From an uncultured Bacteroidales bacterium (GTDB lineage Bacteria; Bacteroidota; Bacteroidia; Bacteroidales; UBA932), in NCBI GenBank assembly GCA_900546445.1, contig URCV01000027.1, forward strand, positions 1-24,111: 24,111 nt of DNA, given 5' to 3'. The translations under genes were made by a program, and so were the position numbers. Below the pieces are notes generated by a model. The model saw nothing but the letters and a program-made list of their open reading frames with translations, ran no database searches and was not told the origin of the DNA. This document shows, piece by piece, positions 7,218 to 14,734 of the stretch (positions within the stretch are counted from its first letter, which is position 1; the number at the start of each line of letters is the position of its first letter).

Positions 7218-8495
7218 GGGATATAACAAGTATTTAATTCGAAGACTGGCGTAATCCTGCAGGTCTGATTCCCAAGATTTTGAGATTTCAGCTGCATTTG
7301 CGCCGGTCTCTATTTTTTCCTTCACCTCGTCGGTGCCGAAGAGCAGGTTGAAAAATCTGCCGCCGCCCAGGAAGAACTTCTCCTTTTCAGGATATTTGGA
7401 ATAGGCGTCCAAAAGATAATCCAGGTTAATGCCTTCTTCCCAGATTTCCTCAAGAGGCCTTTCGCGAAGGGACACTCCGTGGCATATCTCGTTTAAGTGT
7501 GGGGGATTCTTTGCTCCTTCCATGCTGCGCGGCATAAAGGAGTACTCTCCGCTGATTTGAGGCGCTCCGTAGATTTCGAAAGGGTAGTCGGTGCCGCGTC
7601 CCAGAGATATGTCCGTGCCCTCGAAATAACAAGTGGAGGCATAGAGATAGACGGCTTTCATATCCTTCAGATTAGGCGAAGGCCTCATAAGAAGCCTGTA
7701 TTTCATGGCGTGGGTGTACCCCGAGCATTCTACAACGGTGAGCTCGCACTTTCTTCCTCCTTTGAGCCAGCTTTCGCCATTGGCCATAAGGGCCAATTCT
7801 CCCAGCGTGAGTCCGTGAACAGTGGCGATGGGAAGTCCTCCTACGCCCGATTTGAACTCTTCTTCGAGGATGGGACCGTCTATGTAGAATCCGTTAGGAT
7901 TAGGTCTGTCGAGTATGATTACGGGTTTCCCCAGCTCTGCACAACCCTCCATAAGGGTAAGCATAGTGATGTAGTAGGTGTAGTATCGAAGTCCTACGTC
8001 CTGGATGTCGATTAAAAGCACGTCTATCCCGGAAAGCGCTTCGCTAAGTGGCTTGGGATTCTTTCCGTATAGGGAATAGATGGGAATTCCGGTCTTTGAG
8101 TCTATTTCGCCCGATACCTTTTCACCTGCATCGGCATCTCCCCTGAATCCGTGTTCGGGCGAGAAAATGGTGCATATCTCTATCCCTTTTTCCGTCAGGA
8201 AGTCTACTATGTGAGGTCCGTATTTGACGGCTTGACCTTCTTTAGGAGTTCCGAATGCCACGAGTGCGTCGCTGTCGCTAATTCCCACACCGGCAGGGCA
8301 GAGGAGTCCTTCGGAATAGTCTCCCACTATGCCGCTCTGGTTGCTGAACACTCCTACTCTTTTACCTTCGAGCAGAGGCAGGTATTCGTTCACTCTCTCG
8401 TCGCCCAGAAGTATTTTTTTCTGTGCGGAATTAATCGGACTGCCGAATGCGAGAAGCATCGACAGTATCGCGATAATTCTAAAGTTGCAATTCAT
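7209..8495 (-). CDS. namZ: Exo-beta-N-acetylmuramidase NamZ (DUF1343, GH171)
   Basis: The 428-residue product has an N-terminal signal peptide (about 1-24) and the DUF1343 landmarks: KRVGVFSNQSGIVGD, FSPEHGFRGDADAGE with Glu114 as likely catalytic acid, DVLLIDIQDVGLRYYTY, LDRPNPNG, VHGLTLGELA, RPSPNL and YFEGTDISLGRGTDYPFEIYGAP. Characterised members (Bacillus subtilis NamZ and Tannerella homologues) remove MurNAc from the non-reducing end of peptidoglycan fragments. An extra ~30 residues (about 62-94) seem to separate the first strand from the HIVDFL helix, compared with the usual compact spacing. The ATG at 8495 overlaps the upstream acyltransferase gene by 17 bases. It fits functionally with the murT-K-Q genes in the same window. 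Confidence 0.9.
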   Translation of the reverse strand: MNCNFRIIAILSMLLAFGSPINSAQKKILLGDERVNEYLPLLEGKRVGVFSNQSGIVGDYSEGLLCPAGVGISDSDALVAFGTPKEGQAVKYGPHIVDFLTEKGIEICTIFSPEHGFRGDADAGEKVSGEIDSKTGIPIYSLYGKNPKPLSEALSGIDVLLIDIQDVGLRYYTYYITMLTLMEGCAELGKPVIILDRPNPNGFYIDGPILEEEFKSGVGGLPIATVHGLTLGELALMANGESWLKGGRKCELTVVECSGYTHAMKYRLLMRPSPNLKDMKAVYLYASTCYFEGTDISLGRGTDYPFEIYGAPQISGEYSFMPRSMEGAKNPPHLNEICHGVSLRERPLEEIWEEGINLDYLLDAYSKYPEKEKFFLGGGRFFNLLFGTDEVKEKIETGANAAEISKSWESDLQDYASLRIKYLLYPLQ

Positions 8496-9339
8496 TTCTC
8501 GGGGTAAAGCTGTCCGGTAGGGCCATATCGTAGACGCTGCTTCTTAGGAATGCCGTCAGCTCCTCTATGGAGTCGTATTGTTTAATCTGTTCAGGAGTAA
8601 TGACTTCTCCTATTCCTACGCGCATAGCCTTGCCTCTTTTGTTCATCAGTTCGCTTGGCAGTTTCAGGAGCCTTACCTTCCAGTCTATCAAGCCCAGGAA
8701 ATAGTAGAAATTCGAGTTCCTGTCGAAAAATCTCACAGGAACCACCGGAACGCCCAGTTTCTTGATGATTTTAATGGCACCTACCTGCCATTCGCGGTCG
8801 CGGATGCTCCAGCCCTCGGAAGGCTTAAGGTCGGATACTGCGCCTGACGGGAAAAGCCCCAGCACTCCACCATTATGAATCTGCTCTATGCATTTCTTCA
8901 CCCCGTTTATGCTTTCCTTAGTCGCGGCCTTTTTCTCTTCGCCGGTAGGGGTTACGGTTATCATATTGCAGCTCATTCTTTTGGCCAATCCCAATATCTG
9001 GTTTACCATCACCTTGAAGTCCGGTCTGAGGTGCCCGAAGAGGTCTACCAGTACCAAACCGTCGGCTCCTCCGTATGGGTGATTGCTTATGGTGATGAAC
9101 GGCCCTGTAGGGAGGTCTTTCAAGTCCAATCCGCCTATGGAGTATTCGATTCCGAATTCCTTAAGCATAGCTTCTGCGAAATCGGGTCCTTCCTCGGCGC
9201 TGCATTTTCTGTATGTGTCGTTAAGCTTTTTAAGTTTGGTCATTCTTTCGACCGCACTTACAATAGCAGAACCCCCTTTTGTTTGGAAAAAGGGGGCTAC
9301 GCTACATATTTGTTCGTGAGTGTATAAATCTTCCGCCAT
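8479..9339 (-). CDS. Lysophospholipid acyltransferase-like protein (hemolysin-type)
   Basis: The 286-residue protein has acyltransferase motif I in the form NHPYGGADG, with His87 and Asp93 five residues apart rather than four. This spacing is seen in the 'putative hemolysin' branch that includes acyltransferases for amino-acid lipids. Motif III appears as LFPSGAVSD (about 162-170) instead of FPEG, and VPVVPVRFF (about 206-214) resembles motif IV. No signal peptide or strong membrane helix is obvious, so it probably works at the inner face of the membrane. Its ATG overlaps the stop of the CDP-alcohol phosphatidyltransferase gene by one base, which suggests a joint role in membrane lipid synthesis. 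The acyl acceptor cannot be stated. Confidence 0.8.
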   Translation of the reverse strand: MAEDLYTHEQICSVAPFFQTKGGSAIVSAVERMTKLKKLNDTYRKCSAEEGPDFAEAMLKEFGIEYSIGGLDLKDLPTGPFITISNHPYGGADGLVLVDLFGHLRPDFKVMVNQILGLAKRMSCNMITVTPTGEEKKAATKESINGVKKCIEQIHNGGVLGLFPSGAVSDLKPSEGWSIRDREWQVGAIKIIKKLGVPVVPVRFFDRNSNFYYFLGLIDWKVRLLKLPSELMNKRGKAMRVGIGEVITPEQIKQYDSIEELTAFLRSSVYDMALPDSFTPRNELQL

Positions 9340-10040
9340 TATTTGTCTTTACGAGGGTCTATCTTAGCATAATATTTGGCATCGTGATAGATGGTGGTCA
9401 AGTAGATGAAGAGCAGAATCAAGACGATGACTGTACCTACTATGTCGAAAAGACTCAGTGTAAGCGAGTGTGCGAAGATGGTTGTCTCCAGACTGAACTC
9501 GCTGAGAGGCTTGATGAGGACTAGTAAGGTATTGATTATCACCATAATGATTCGGAACTCTGTAGGTCCAAGCTTAAAATAAGTCAATTTGAATTCTCCC
9601 TTCAGGTGGGCATTTACGTTCACGTTCATACTGAGAAGCAGATAGAGAATCAATGCCGCAATCGCTATTCCCGGATGGCTCATGAGTGCTGAGAATCCGA
9701 TGCACACGAACATTATACATTCGTTAATGCCATCTACGGTGTGATCCAGGTAGTATCCGTAAATAGGACGCTGCTGATGGCGGACACGGGCAAGTGTGCC
9801 GTCGAGAGAGTCGCCATACCAGTTTACAAAGAAACCGAAGCTACTGAGCCATAGCCAATTGATGTTCCAGTTCGTGAGAACGTAGCCTGCGCCGATGATT
9901 ATCGCTCCTACGAAGCCTAAAAATGTAAGGTGGTCTGAGGTTACCCATTTAGGTTGTTTGCCTGCCAGGTAGACAAGCGCTTTTTTTTCCGCTGCGTTGA
10001 TGAGCGAAGTTTGAATTCTATTAGACTGTTTAATTTCCAT
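9339..10040 (-). CDS. CDP-alcohol phosphatidyltransferase family protein
   Basis: The 233-residue membrane protein carries the family signature with Asp77, Asp80-Gly81, Ala84-Arg85, Gly95, Asp99 and Asp103 (GDSLDGTLAR then GYYLDHTVDG). These acidic residues bind two metal ions and attack the CDP-activated lipid. About six hydrophobic helices follow the usual layout. I chose the ATG at 10040; a TTG three codons earlier is less likely. The enzyme makes a phospholipid head-group linkage, but serine, glycerol-phosphate, inositol-phosphate and others are all possible acceptors and no neighbouring gene decides among them. It heads a three-gene overlapping unit with the acyltransferase and namZ. Confidence 0.88.
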   Translation of the reverse strand: MEIKQSNRIQTSLINAAEKKALVYLAGKQPKWVTSDHLTFLGFVGAIIIGAGYVLTNWNINWLWLSSFGFFVNWYGDSLDGTLARVRHQQRPIYGYYLDHTVDGINECIMFVCIGFSALMSHPGIAIAALILYLLLSMNVNVNAHLKGEFKLTYFKLGPTEFRIIMVIINTLLVLIKPLSEFSLETTIFAHSLTLSLFDIVGTVIVLILLFIYLTTIYHDAKYYAKIDPRKDK

Positions 10041-10099
10041 TGTTAGCAATTTTAATACGCATAGTCAAAATGTACTACAAATACCATACTATTTTGCGC

Positions 10100-10116
10100 A
10101 CAAAAGCGACTTTTGT
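10100..10116. repeat. Short perfect inverted repeat between lipoprotein and lipid genes
   Basis: ACAAAAG at 10100-10106 and CTTTTGT at 10110-10116 form a 7-base palindrome around CGA. It lies 31 bases past the lipoprotein stop and about 60 bases before the CDP-alcohol transferase ATG. It could be a weak terminator or an operator. No clean promoter is seen in this 106-base gap. Confidence 0.4.
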
Positions 10117-10146
10117 TATAAAAAATAGCGATTATAGGGACTATGG

Positions 10147-11334
10147 CTACTGCTTCACGCATCGTACCGAGTAGGCGTCTGCCTTGTTCGAATAGGCTGC
10201 TGCTGAGGTAGCTATGTTCTTTCCTTCGACCATAAAGGTAAGGGCTACGTCTGCCATTCCCTTGTAGGTGGTGGTGCCGGTAGCGGCCGAATTGGCCCAG
10301 TAAGTACCCCAGAGGCCGGATTTAGAGCCCATAAGCATCGCATAGGACCCGTCGTAGCGGGCAGCGGCCGGGAACAGCAGGCTCTTGTCCTTCAGGTTGA
10401 AATGCCATCCGTAGGCGAAGTCGTCGGCGTTTATGATGCCGTCTCCGTTAATGTCGGCTACGTCGAAGTCGGACGGTTCTACCGTGTATCCACCCGAGGT
10501 AGTAAAGGTCTTGAATACGGCTGCGGACGGTACTTTATATCCTACAGGGCACGGGTCGAATATGGTCTTCGCGTCTGCCCAGAGATGGTCATTTCCTTCG
10601 CTTTCGATAAGCCAATCCTTTGTACTTGAGGAATGTGCGTAGTTCGAAAGACACACCGTAGGGTGCGCTATGGAGTATTCGAGAGTGTTGCACTTGTTGT
10701 CCGTCCAGGACGAGTTGGCTATCTTTACCTCATGGCCGTCCGCATCGTAGAGCGGGGCTCCGATAGTGCTCAAGTCTCCCGTAAGAGTGGCTGCGGAAGG
10801 TAGAGGGTCCTTGCGTCCCCACTGATATAGCATACCGTAGGCTTCTGCCGATGGCGTGTCCTGAAAATCGGAGATGAGAGCTCCCAAGTTGAGATTGGCC
10901 ACGAAATGGCCGGTCTTGCTCTCGAAGGCTTCGAGGCTATCTTTCGGCGCCCAGATGTGCCAGCTCCAGACGATGTTCCCGTCTTTGTCGAACGCTCCGA
11001 TAAGGGCGTTCCCGTGGGTGCCGTCGAAGGTGAAGTGAATGTTTATTCCGTCGAATGAGATATCCTTAATCATTCCTTTCGCCGATTCCCAGATGAGCCC
11101 GGCGCTTTGAGTGGGAAGTCCCGTGGGCAGCGTAATGCCTTCGGTCGTGGCTCCGTTTCCCTTTACGGTGCCGTCGAAATGATATGTGCCGGCCTCTGAG
11201 AGGACATAGCAGTTAGCCGAACCTTCTGCGCTTAAATCGGACAGGTCTATCTTATCCTGAGGGTTTGTGGGATTCTTCGAGCAGGAGGCCAATAAGGCCC
11301 ATCCCAACACTGCTAAAACAATCGTTCTTTTCAT
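10147..11334 (-). CDS. Surface-type lipoprotein with internal EF-hand/dockerin-like loop
   Basis: The 395-residue protein starts with a lipoprotein signal ending LLASCSK (Cys18 the lipid-modified residue). The first half (about 36-130) has SANCYVLSEAGTYHFDGTVKG and later IVWSWHIW, a pattern recurrent in Bacteroidetes outer-membrane lipoproteins. The second half resembles the Fibrobacter-type paralogous domain, with FDPCPVGYKVPS, LLFPAAARYDG, GTYWANSA and a terminal SVRCVKQ. Between these, ADINGDGIINADDF (10420-10455) places Asp294, Asn296, Asp298, Asn302 and Asp305 at the calcium-binding positions of an EF-hand. No enzyme motif is visible. It is divergent from the GH13 gene across a 163-base region with repeats, so a role in glycan capture is possible but unproven. 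Confidence 0.75.
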   Translation of the reverse strand: MKRTIVLAVLGWALLASCSKNPTNPQDKIDLSDLSAEGSANCYVLSEAGTYHFDGTVKGNGATTEGITLPTGLPTQSAGLIWESAKGMIKDISFDGINIHFTFDGTHGNALIGAFDKDGNIVWSWHIWAPKDSLEAFESKTGHFVANLNLGALISDFQDTPSAEAYGMLYQWGRKDPLPSAATLTGDLSTIGAPLYDADGHEVKIANSSWTDNKCNTLEYSIAHPTVCLSNYAHSSSTKDWLIESEGNDHLWADAKTIFDPCPVGYKVPSAAVFKTFTTSGGYTVEPSDFDVADINGDGIINADDFAYGWHFNLKDKSLLFPAAARYDGSYAMLMGSKSGLWGTYWANSAATGTTTYKGMADVALTFMVEGKNIATSAAAYSNKADAYSVRCVKQ

Positions 11335-11356
11335 ACTGCTTCTATTCTTTACCTCG

Positions 11357-11364
11357 CAAATTTA
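11357..11364 (-). promoter_or_regulatory. -7 box for the lipoprotein gene
   Basis: The minus strand reads TAAATTTG, a perfect TAnnTTTG match, 22 bases before the lipoprotein ATG. The -33 position has no TTTG and is instead occupied by the first 15-base repeat, which would suit an activator-dependent promoter. Confidence 0.55.
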
Positions 11365-11376
11365 ATAAAATAATCA

Positions 11377-11433
11377 ATATTCGTTCGTCCGATTAAAATA
11401 TCCGTTCGTCTGCGGCATCTTTCTGTTCGCACA
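11377..11433. promoter_or_regulatory. Three direct repeats at 21-base phasing, putative operator
   Basis: ATATTCGTTCGTCCG (11377-11391) and ATATCCGTTCGTCTG (11398-11412) match at 13 of 15 positions with a 21-base offset. A third, weaker copy in the same phase (11419-11433, core CTGTTCG) matches at about 8 of 15. The last copy ends 6 bases before the -33 box of the GH13 promoter. Two-helical-turn spacing is typical of sites for a regulator binding one DNA face. Confidence 0.55.
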
Positions 11434-11439
11434 GGATAA

Positions 11440-11471
11440 TTTGCTCAATAAATCTCTTTTAATTAAATTAG
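11440..11471 (+). promoter_or_regulatory. Promoter of the GH13-GH97 unit
   Basis: TTTG at 11440-11443, a 20-base spacer and TAAATTAG at 11464-11471 match the Bacteroidetes consensus with one mismatch in the -7 box. Transcription would start near 11478, about 20 bases before the ATG. The imperfect -7 box and the adjacent repeats suggest activator control. Confidence 0.6.
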
Positions 11472-11497
11472 CCAGCAAACTAATAACGCGTTAAGAT

Positions 11498-14455
11498 ATG
11501 AAACTTATATTTACCTTATTGGTATCATTGTTATCGGTATTTGGAACCAAGGCTTCTCAGCAGCCTCTGGGTTCGTCGGTCGTTTATGAGATGAACGTAC
11601 GCCAATATACCCCTGCCGGTACGTTCGCCGCTGCCGAAGAGCAGTTGCCTCGTCTCAAGGAGCTGGGTGTGGATGTCATCTGGCTTATGCCTATCCATCC
11701 TATCGGCGTAAAGGAGCGCAAGGGAACGCTCGGCTCTTACTATGCCATTTCCGACTATAAGGCCATAAATCCCGAATTCGGTACGATGAAGGATTTCGAA
11801 CGCTTCCTGAAAGCTGCCCATAAACAGGGCTTTAGGGTAATAATGGACTGTGTGGCTAATCACACCTCGCCCGACGCGAAGTGGATTGACGAAAAGCCGT
11901 CGGACTGGTATATGCGTGATGAGCAGGGAAATACCATAGTGAATTATGACTGGTTCGACATCGCTGAGCTTAATTACGACAATCGAGCAGTGTGGGATGC
12001 TATGGAAGACCAGATGCGTTTCTGGATGAAGAAGGGCGTCGACGGATTCCGCTGCGATATGGCTTGCGAAGTGCCTTTCGAGTTTTGGAAAGAGGCTATT
12101 TCCTCATTGAGAAAGGACTATCCTAATATGTATATGCTCGCAGAGGGTGAAACTCCGGACTTGCATAACATTTCCGGCTTCAACGCTTCTTATTCGTGGG
12201 AGTTGCATCACCTTTTGAACAGTATCGCGCGTGGCGAGAAGGGTGGAAAGGAATTGGCCGAATACGTCGAGAAAGACTTGGCCGCATATCCTTCCGACGC
12301 ATTTCGTCTGGCATTTACTTCAAATCACGATGAAAACTCTTGGGCGGGCACCGAGTTCGAGCGTATGGGCGATGCCTATAAGGCTCTTTCAGTGCTTACA
12401 TTTACTCTTCCTCGCACTCAGGCGCTGATTTATACCGGTCAGGAGATGGGTTGGAATCACAGATTTCTCTTTTTTGAGAAGGACCCTATCCCGGCGTGGG
12501 AGACTAACGAATATACCGACTTCTATAAGGAACTCATCTCGCTCAAGCACCGTAATCCGGCTCTTGCTGCAGGAAAGGACGGCGGAAGCTACGAACTCTT
12601 GAAGGCTGACGCGAGTGAATTCGTGTTCTCGCGTACAGTGCCTGGTAACAAGGTGACGGTTAGGGTGGAATTGGTCGCTCCTTACGATTACGAAATCATC
12701 GAAGAGCATCAGGGAGAGCATATCGAAAGGGTAGAGCCTCTCAGCTGGTGGGTAGGAATGAATACTCCTCTGCAGCTCCTCATAAAGGGCGACAAGATAA
12801 GCGATTACGATGTGAGCATAAAGGGCGGGAAAGACGTGCGCGCCTCTGCTGTCCATAAGGCGGAAAGTCCTAATTATCTTTTCGTAGACGTGGAGATAGG
12901 CCCTAAGGCTCAGGCCGGGGAGTATAAGATCTGCTTCAGTCGCGGCGGAAAGGTGGAATTCGAATATCCATACACCATAGCCGAGCGTCGTGAGGGAAGC
13001 GCATCTCGCGAAAGCTTCACTTCATCTGACCTTATCTATCTGATTATGCCTGACCGTTTCGCTAATGGAGACGCGCTTAACGACAGCGATTCTCGCACTT
13101 TCGAGACGGCTGACAAAAACGAATTCTTCGGCAGGCACGGCGGCGACATCAGGGGCATCATAAACAATTTGGATTACATTTCCGATTTGGGAGCTACGGT
13201 CCTCTGGCCTACACCGCTCCTCGAAGACAACCAGAAGCATGAGTCTTATCACGGCTATGCCTGCACGGACTATTATCATATCGACCCGCGTTTCGGAAAC
13301 AACGAGATGTATCGCGAGATGGTGGACGCTGCTCACGAAAAGGGCCTCAAGGTGATAATGGACATCGTGACAAATCACTGCGGTACAGAGCATTGGTGGA
13401 TGAGGGACCTGCCTTTCAGCGACTGGATACACCAGTTCCCTACCTACACCGGAACTAACATCTGTTTCTCGGCCAATATGGACCCTAACGCCTCTAAACG
13501 CGATCTGTGCGTTCAGGAGAGCGGCTGGTTCGTGCCAAGTATGCCGGATATGAATCTGGATAACCAATACGTGCTCAACTATTTTATCCAGTGGGCAGTT
13601 TGGTGGACGGAATATGCGGGGCTCGACGGTTTCAGAGTGGATACCTATCCATATAACGAGAAGGAGCCTATGAAAAGGTGGTGCCGCGCGATTCGAAACG
13701 AGTATCCTAATTATAATATAGTAGGAGAGTGCTGGACTTCATCCATCCCACAGCTTGCTTACTGGCAGGGAGACCTTCCTTCGGTAATGGACTTCCCGCT
13801 TCACGACGCGTCGCGTGCGGCTCTGTGCGAACAGAATCCGGACTGGGGTCAGGGTATGACTCGCGTTTACGACGTGTTGTCGCACGACTTCCTGTACAAG
13901 GATGTGAATGACATACTGGTATTTATGGGAAATCACGATGTGGGAAGAATCGGTGACGTGCTGGATGGCGATGTGGACAGGATGAAATTGGCCATCACGA
14001 TGTTAGCGACCATAAGGGGTATTCCGCAGATATTCTATGGCGACGAGTTTATGATGCGTTCGGCCAATCGCGAGGATCCGTGGGGACACGGCGGTCTTCG
14101 TGCCGATTTTACTGATGGATGGCAGAATTTGTCTCCGGAGAATAAGGAAGTGTATGATTATAGCAAGAAGCTTTTCCAGTGGAGAAAGGAGACACCGGTG
14201 ATAGCTCATGGAAGGACTCTTCATTTCTTGTCCAGGGATAACACTTATGCTTATTTCAGATACGATGACGATAGCGTGGTATTCGTTTTCATAAACAATT
14301 CAAATGAGGGGAAGAAGCTTCCGTGGTCGTATTATTCTGAAATCACTGAGGGACTCGGCGACGGATATGACATCATCTCCTCCGAAATCGTAAGACTCTC
14401 GGATGACACCATCGTTCCTGCCGTCTCCGCCCTCGTCGTCGAATTTGACAGATAG
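11498..14455 (+). CDS. Tandem GH13 protein: alpha-amylase domain fused to SusA-like neopullulanase
   Basis: The 985-residue protein has a signal peptide (about 1-20) and two full GH13 catalytic sets. Domain 1 (about 28-390): DCVANH at 117-122, nucleophile Asp187 in GFRCDMA, acid Glu216 in LAEGE, and NHD at 276-278. Its C-terminal beta domain looks cut short. A linker leads to an Ig-like N-terminal domain typical of SusA (PLSWWVGMNTPLQLLIKG, about 414-495). Domain 2 (about 505-985) has MPDRFANGD, DIVTNH at 622-627, nucleophile Asp715 in GFRVDTYPYN, acid Glu744 in VGECW and NHD at 812-814. SusA alone is about 600 residues, so this is a natural-looking fusion that would cut starch or related alpha-glucans in the periplasm. 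The specificity of domain 1 is not clear. A susB-type gene follows. Confidence 0.92.
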   Translation: MKLIFTLLVSLLSVFGTKASQQPLGSSVVYEMNVRQYTPAGTFAAAEEQLPRLKELGVDVIWLMPIHPIGVKERKGTLGSYYAISDYKAINPEFGTMKDFERFLKAAHKQGFRVIMDCVANHTSPDAKWIDEKPSDWYMRDEQGNTIVNYDWFDIAELNYDNRAVWDAMEDQMRFWMKKGVDGFRCDMACEVPFEFWKEAISSLRKDYPNMYMLAEGETPDLHNISGFNASYSWELHHLLNSIARGEKGGKELAEYVEKDLAAYPSDAFRLAFTSNHDENSWAGTEFERMGDAYKALSVLTFTLPRTQALIYTGQEMGWNHRFLFFEKDPIPAWETNEYTDFYKELISLKHRNPALAAGKDGGSYELLKADASEFVFSRTVPGNKVTVRVELVAPYDYEIIEEHQGEHIERVEPLSWWVGMNTPLQLLIKGDKISDYDVSIKGGKDVRASAVHKAESPNYLFVDVEIGPKAQAGEYKICFSRGGKVEFEYPYTIAERREGSASRESFTSSDLIYLIMPDRFANGDALNDSDSRTFETADKNEFFGRHGGDIRGIINNLDYISDLGATVLWPTPLLEDNQKHESYHGYACTDYYHIDPRFGNNEMYREMVDAAHEKGLKVIMDIVTNHCGTEHWWMRDLPFSDWIHQFPTYTGTNICFSANMDPNASKRDLCVQESGWFVPSMPDMNLDNQYVLNYFIQWAVWWTEYAGLDGFRVDTYPYNEKEPMKRWCRAIRNEYPNYNIVGECWTSSIPQLAYWQGDLPSVMDFPLHDASRAALCEQNPDWGQGMTRVYDVLSHDFLYKDVNDILVFMGNHDVGRIGDVLDGDVDRMKLAITMLATIRGIPQIFYGDEFMMRSANREDPWGHGGLRADFTDGWQNLSPENKEVYDYSKKLFQWRKETPVIAHGRTLHFLSRDNTYAYFRYDDDSVVFVFINNSNEGKKLPWSYYSEITEGLGDGYDIISSEIVRLSDDTIVPAVSALVVEFDR

Positions 14456-14489
14456 TTTGTGTTTTTTTAACTTTGATATATAAAAAAGA

Positions 14490-14704
14490 GCTACGAGAAA
14501 TGTGCCTTCTCGGACGGCTAGTCGCCCGTTGTGATGGGGCTTCCAGCCCCCTTACTCGCCACTACCGTGGCTACCCCTGGCGGCCTTTTCGCCTTTCCAT
14601 ATTTTGCTGTCGCAAAATACACGGCCCGGCCGGCGCACTGATGTGCGCGTGAACGGGAAGGATAGCGCGAAGCGCGTATCGTTCGAAAGGCACTTTCTCG
14701 TAGC
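14490..14704. other. Heavily folded 215-base intergenic element (MITE-like or structured RNA)
   Basis: The ends pair over 18 bases with one bulge: GCTACGAGAAA (14490-14500) with 14694-14704, then GTGCCTT (14502-14508) with 14687-14693. CCCGTT (14525-14530) pairs with AACGGG (14652-14657). Nested hairpins occur at 14536-14550 (GGGGCT/AGCCCC), 14558-14571 (GCCAC/GTGGC), 14579-14593 (GGCG/CGCC), 14600-14619 (TATTTTGC/GCAAAATA), 14633-14648 (GCGCAC/GTGCGC) and 14661-14680 (GATAGCGC/GCGC-G-TATC). It is richer in G+C than its AT-rich flanks and holds no gene. It fills most of the 279-base gap before the GH97 ATG. I do not recognise a named family. Confidence 0.75.
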
Positions 14705-14734
14705 GATGGCAGCAGATAGACAAATAACGAAAAT

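Noticed and set aside
10041..10146. A promoter for the CDP-alcohol transferase operon
   Set aside because: I found only imperfect TAnnTTTG-like strings (for example GGTATTTG on the minus strand) with wrong spacing, so I did not call one.
13022..13567. A 181-codon minus-strand frame inside the GH13 gene
   Set aside because: The plus strand here encodes unmistakable GH13 motifs, so the reverse frame is incidental.
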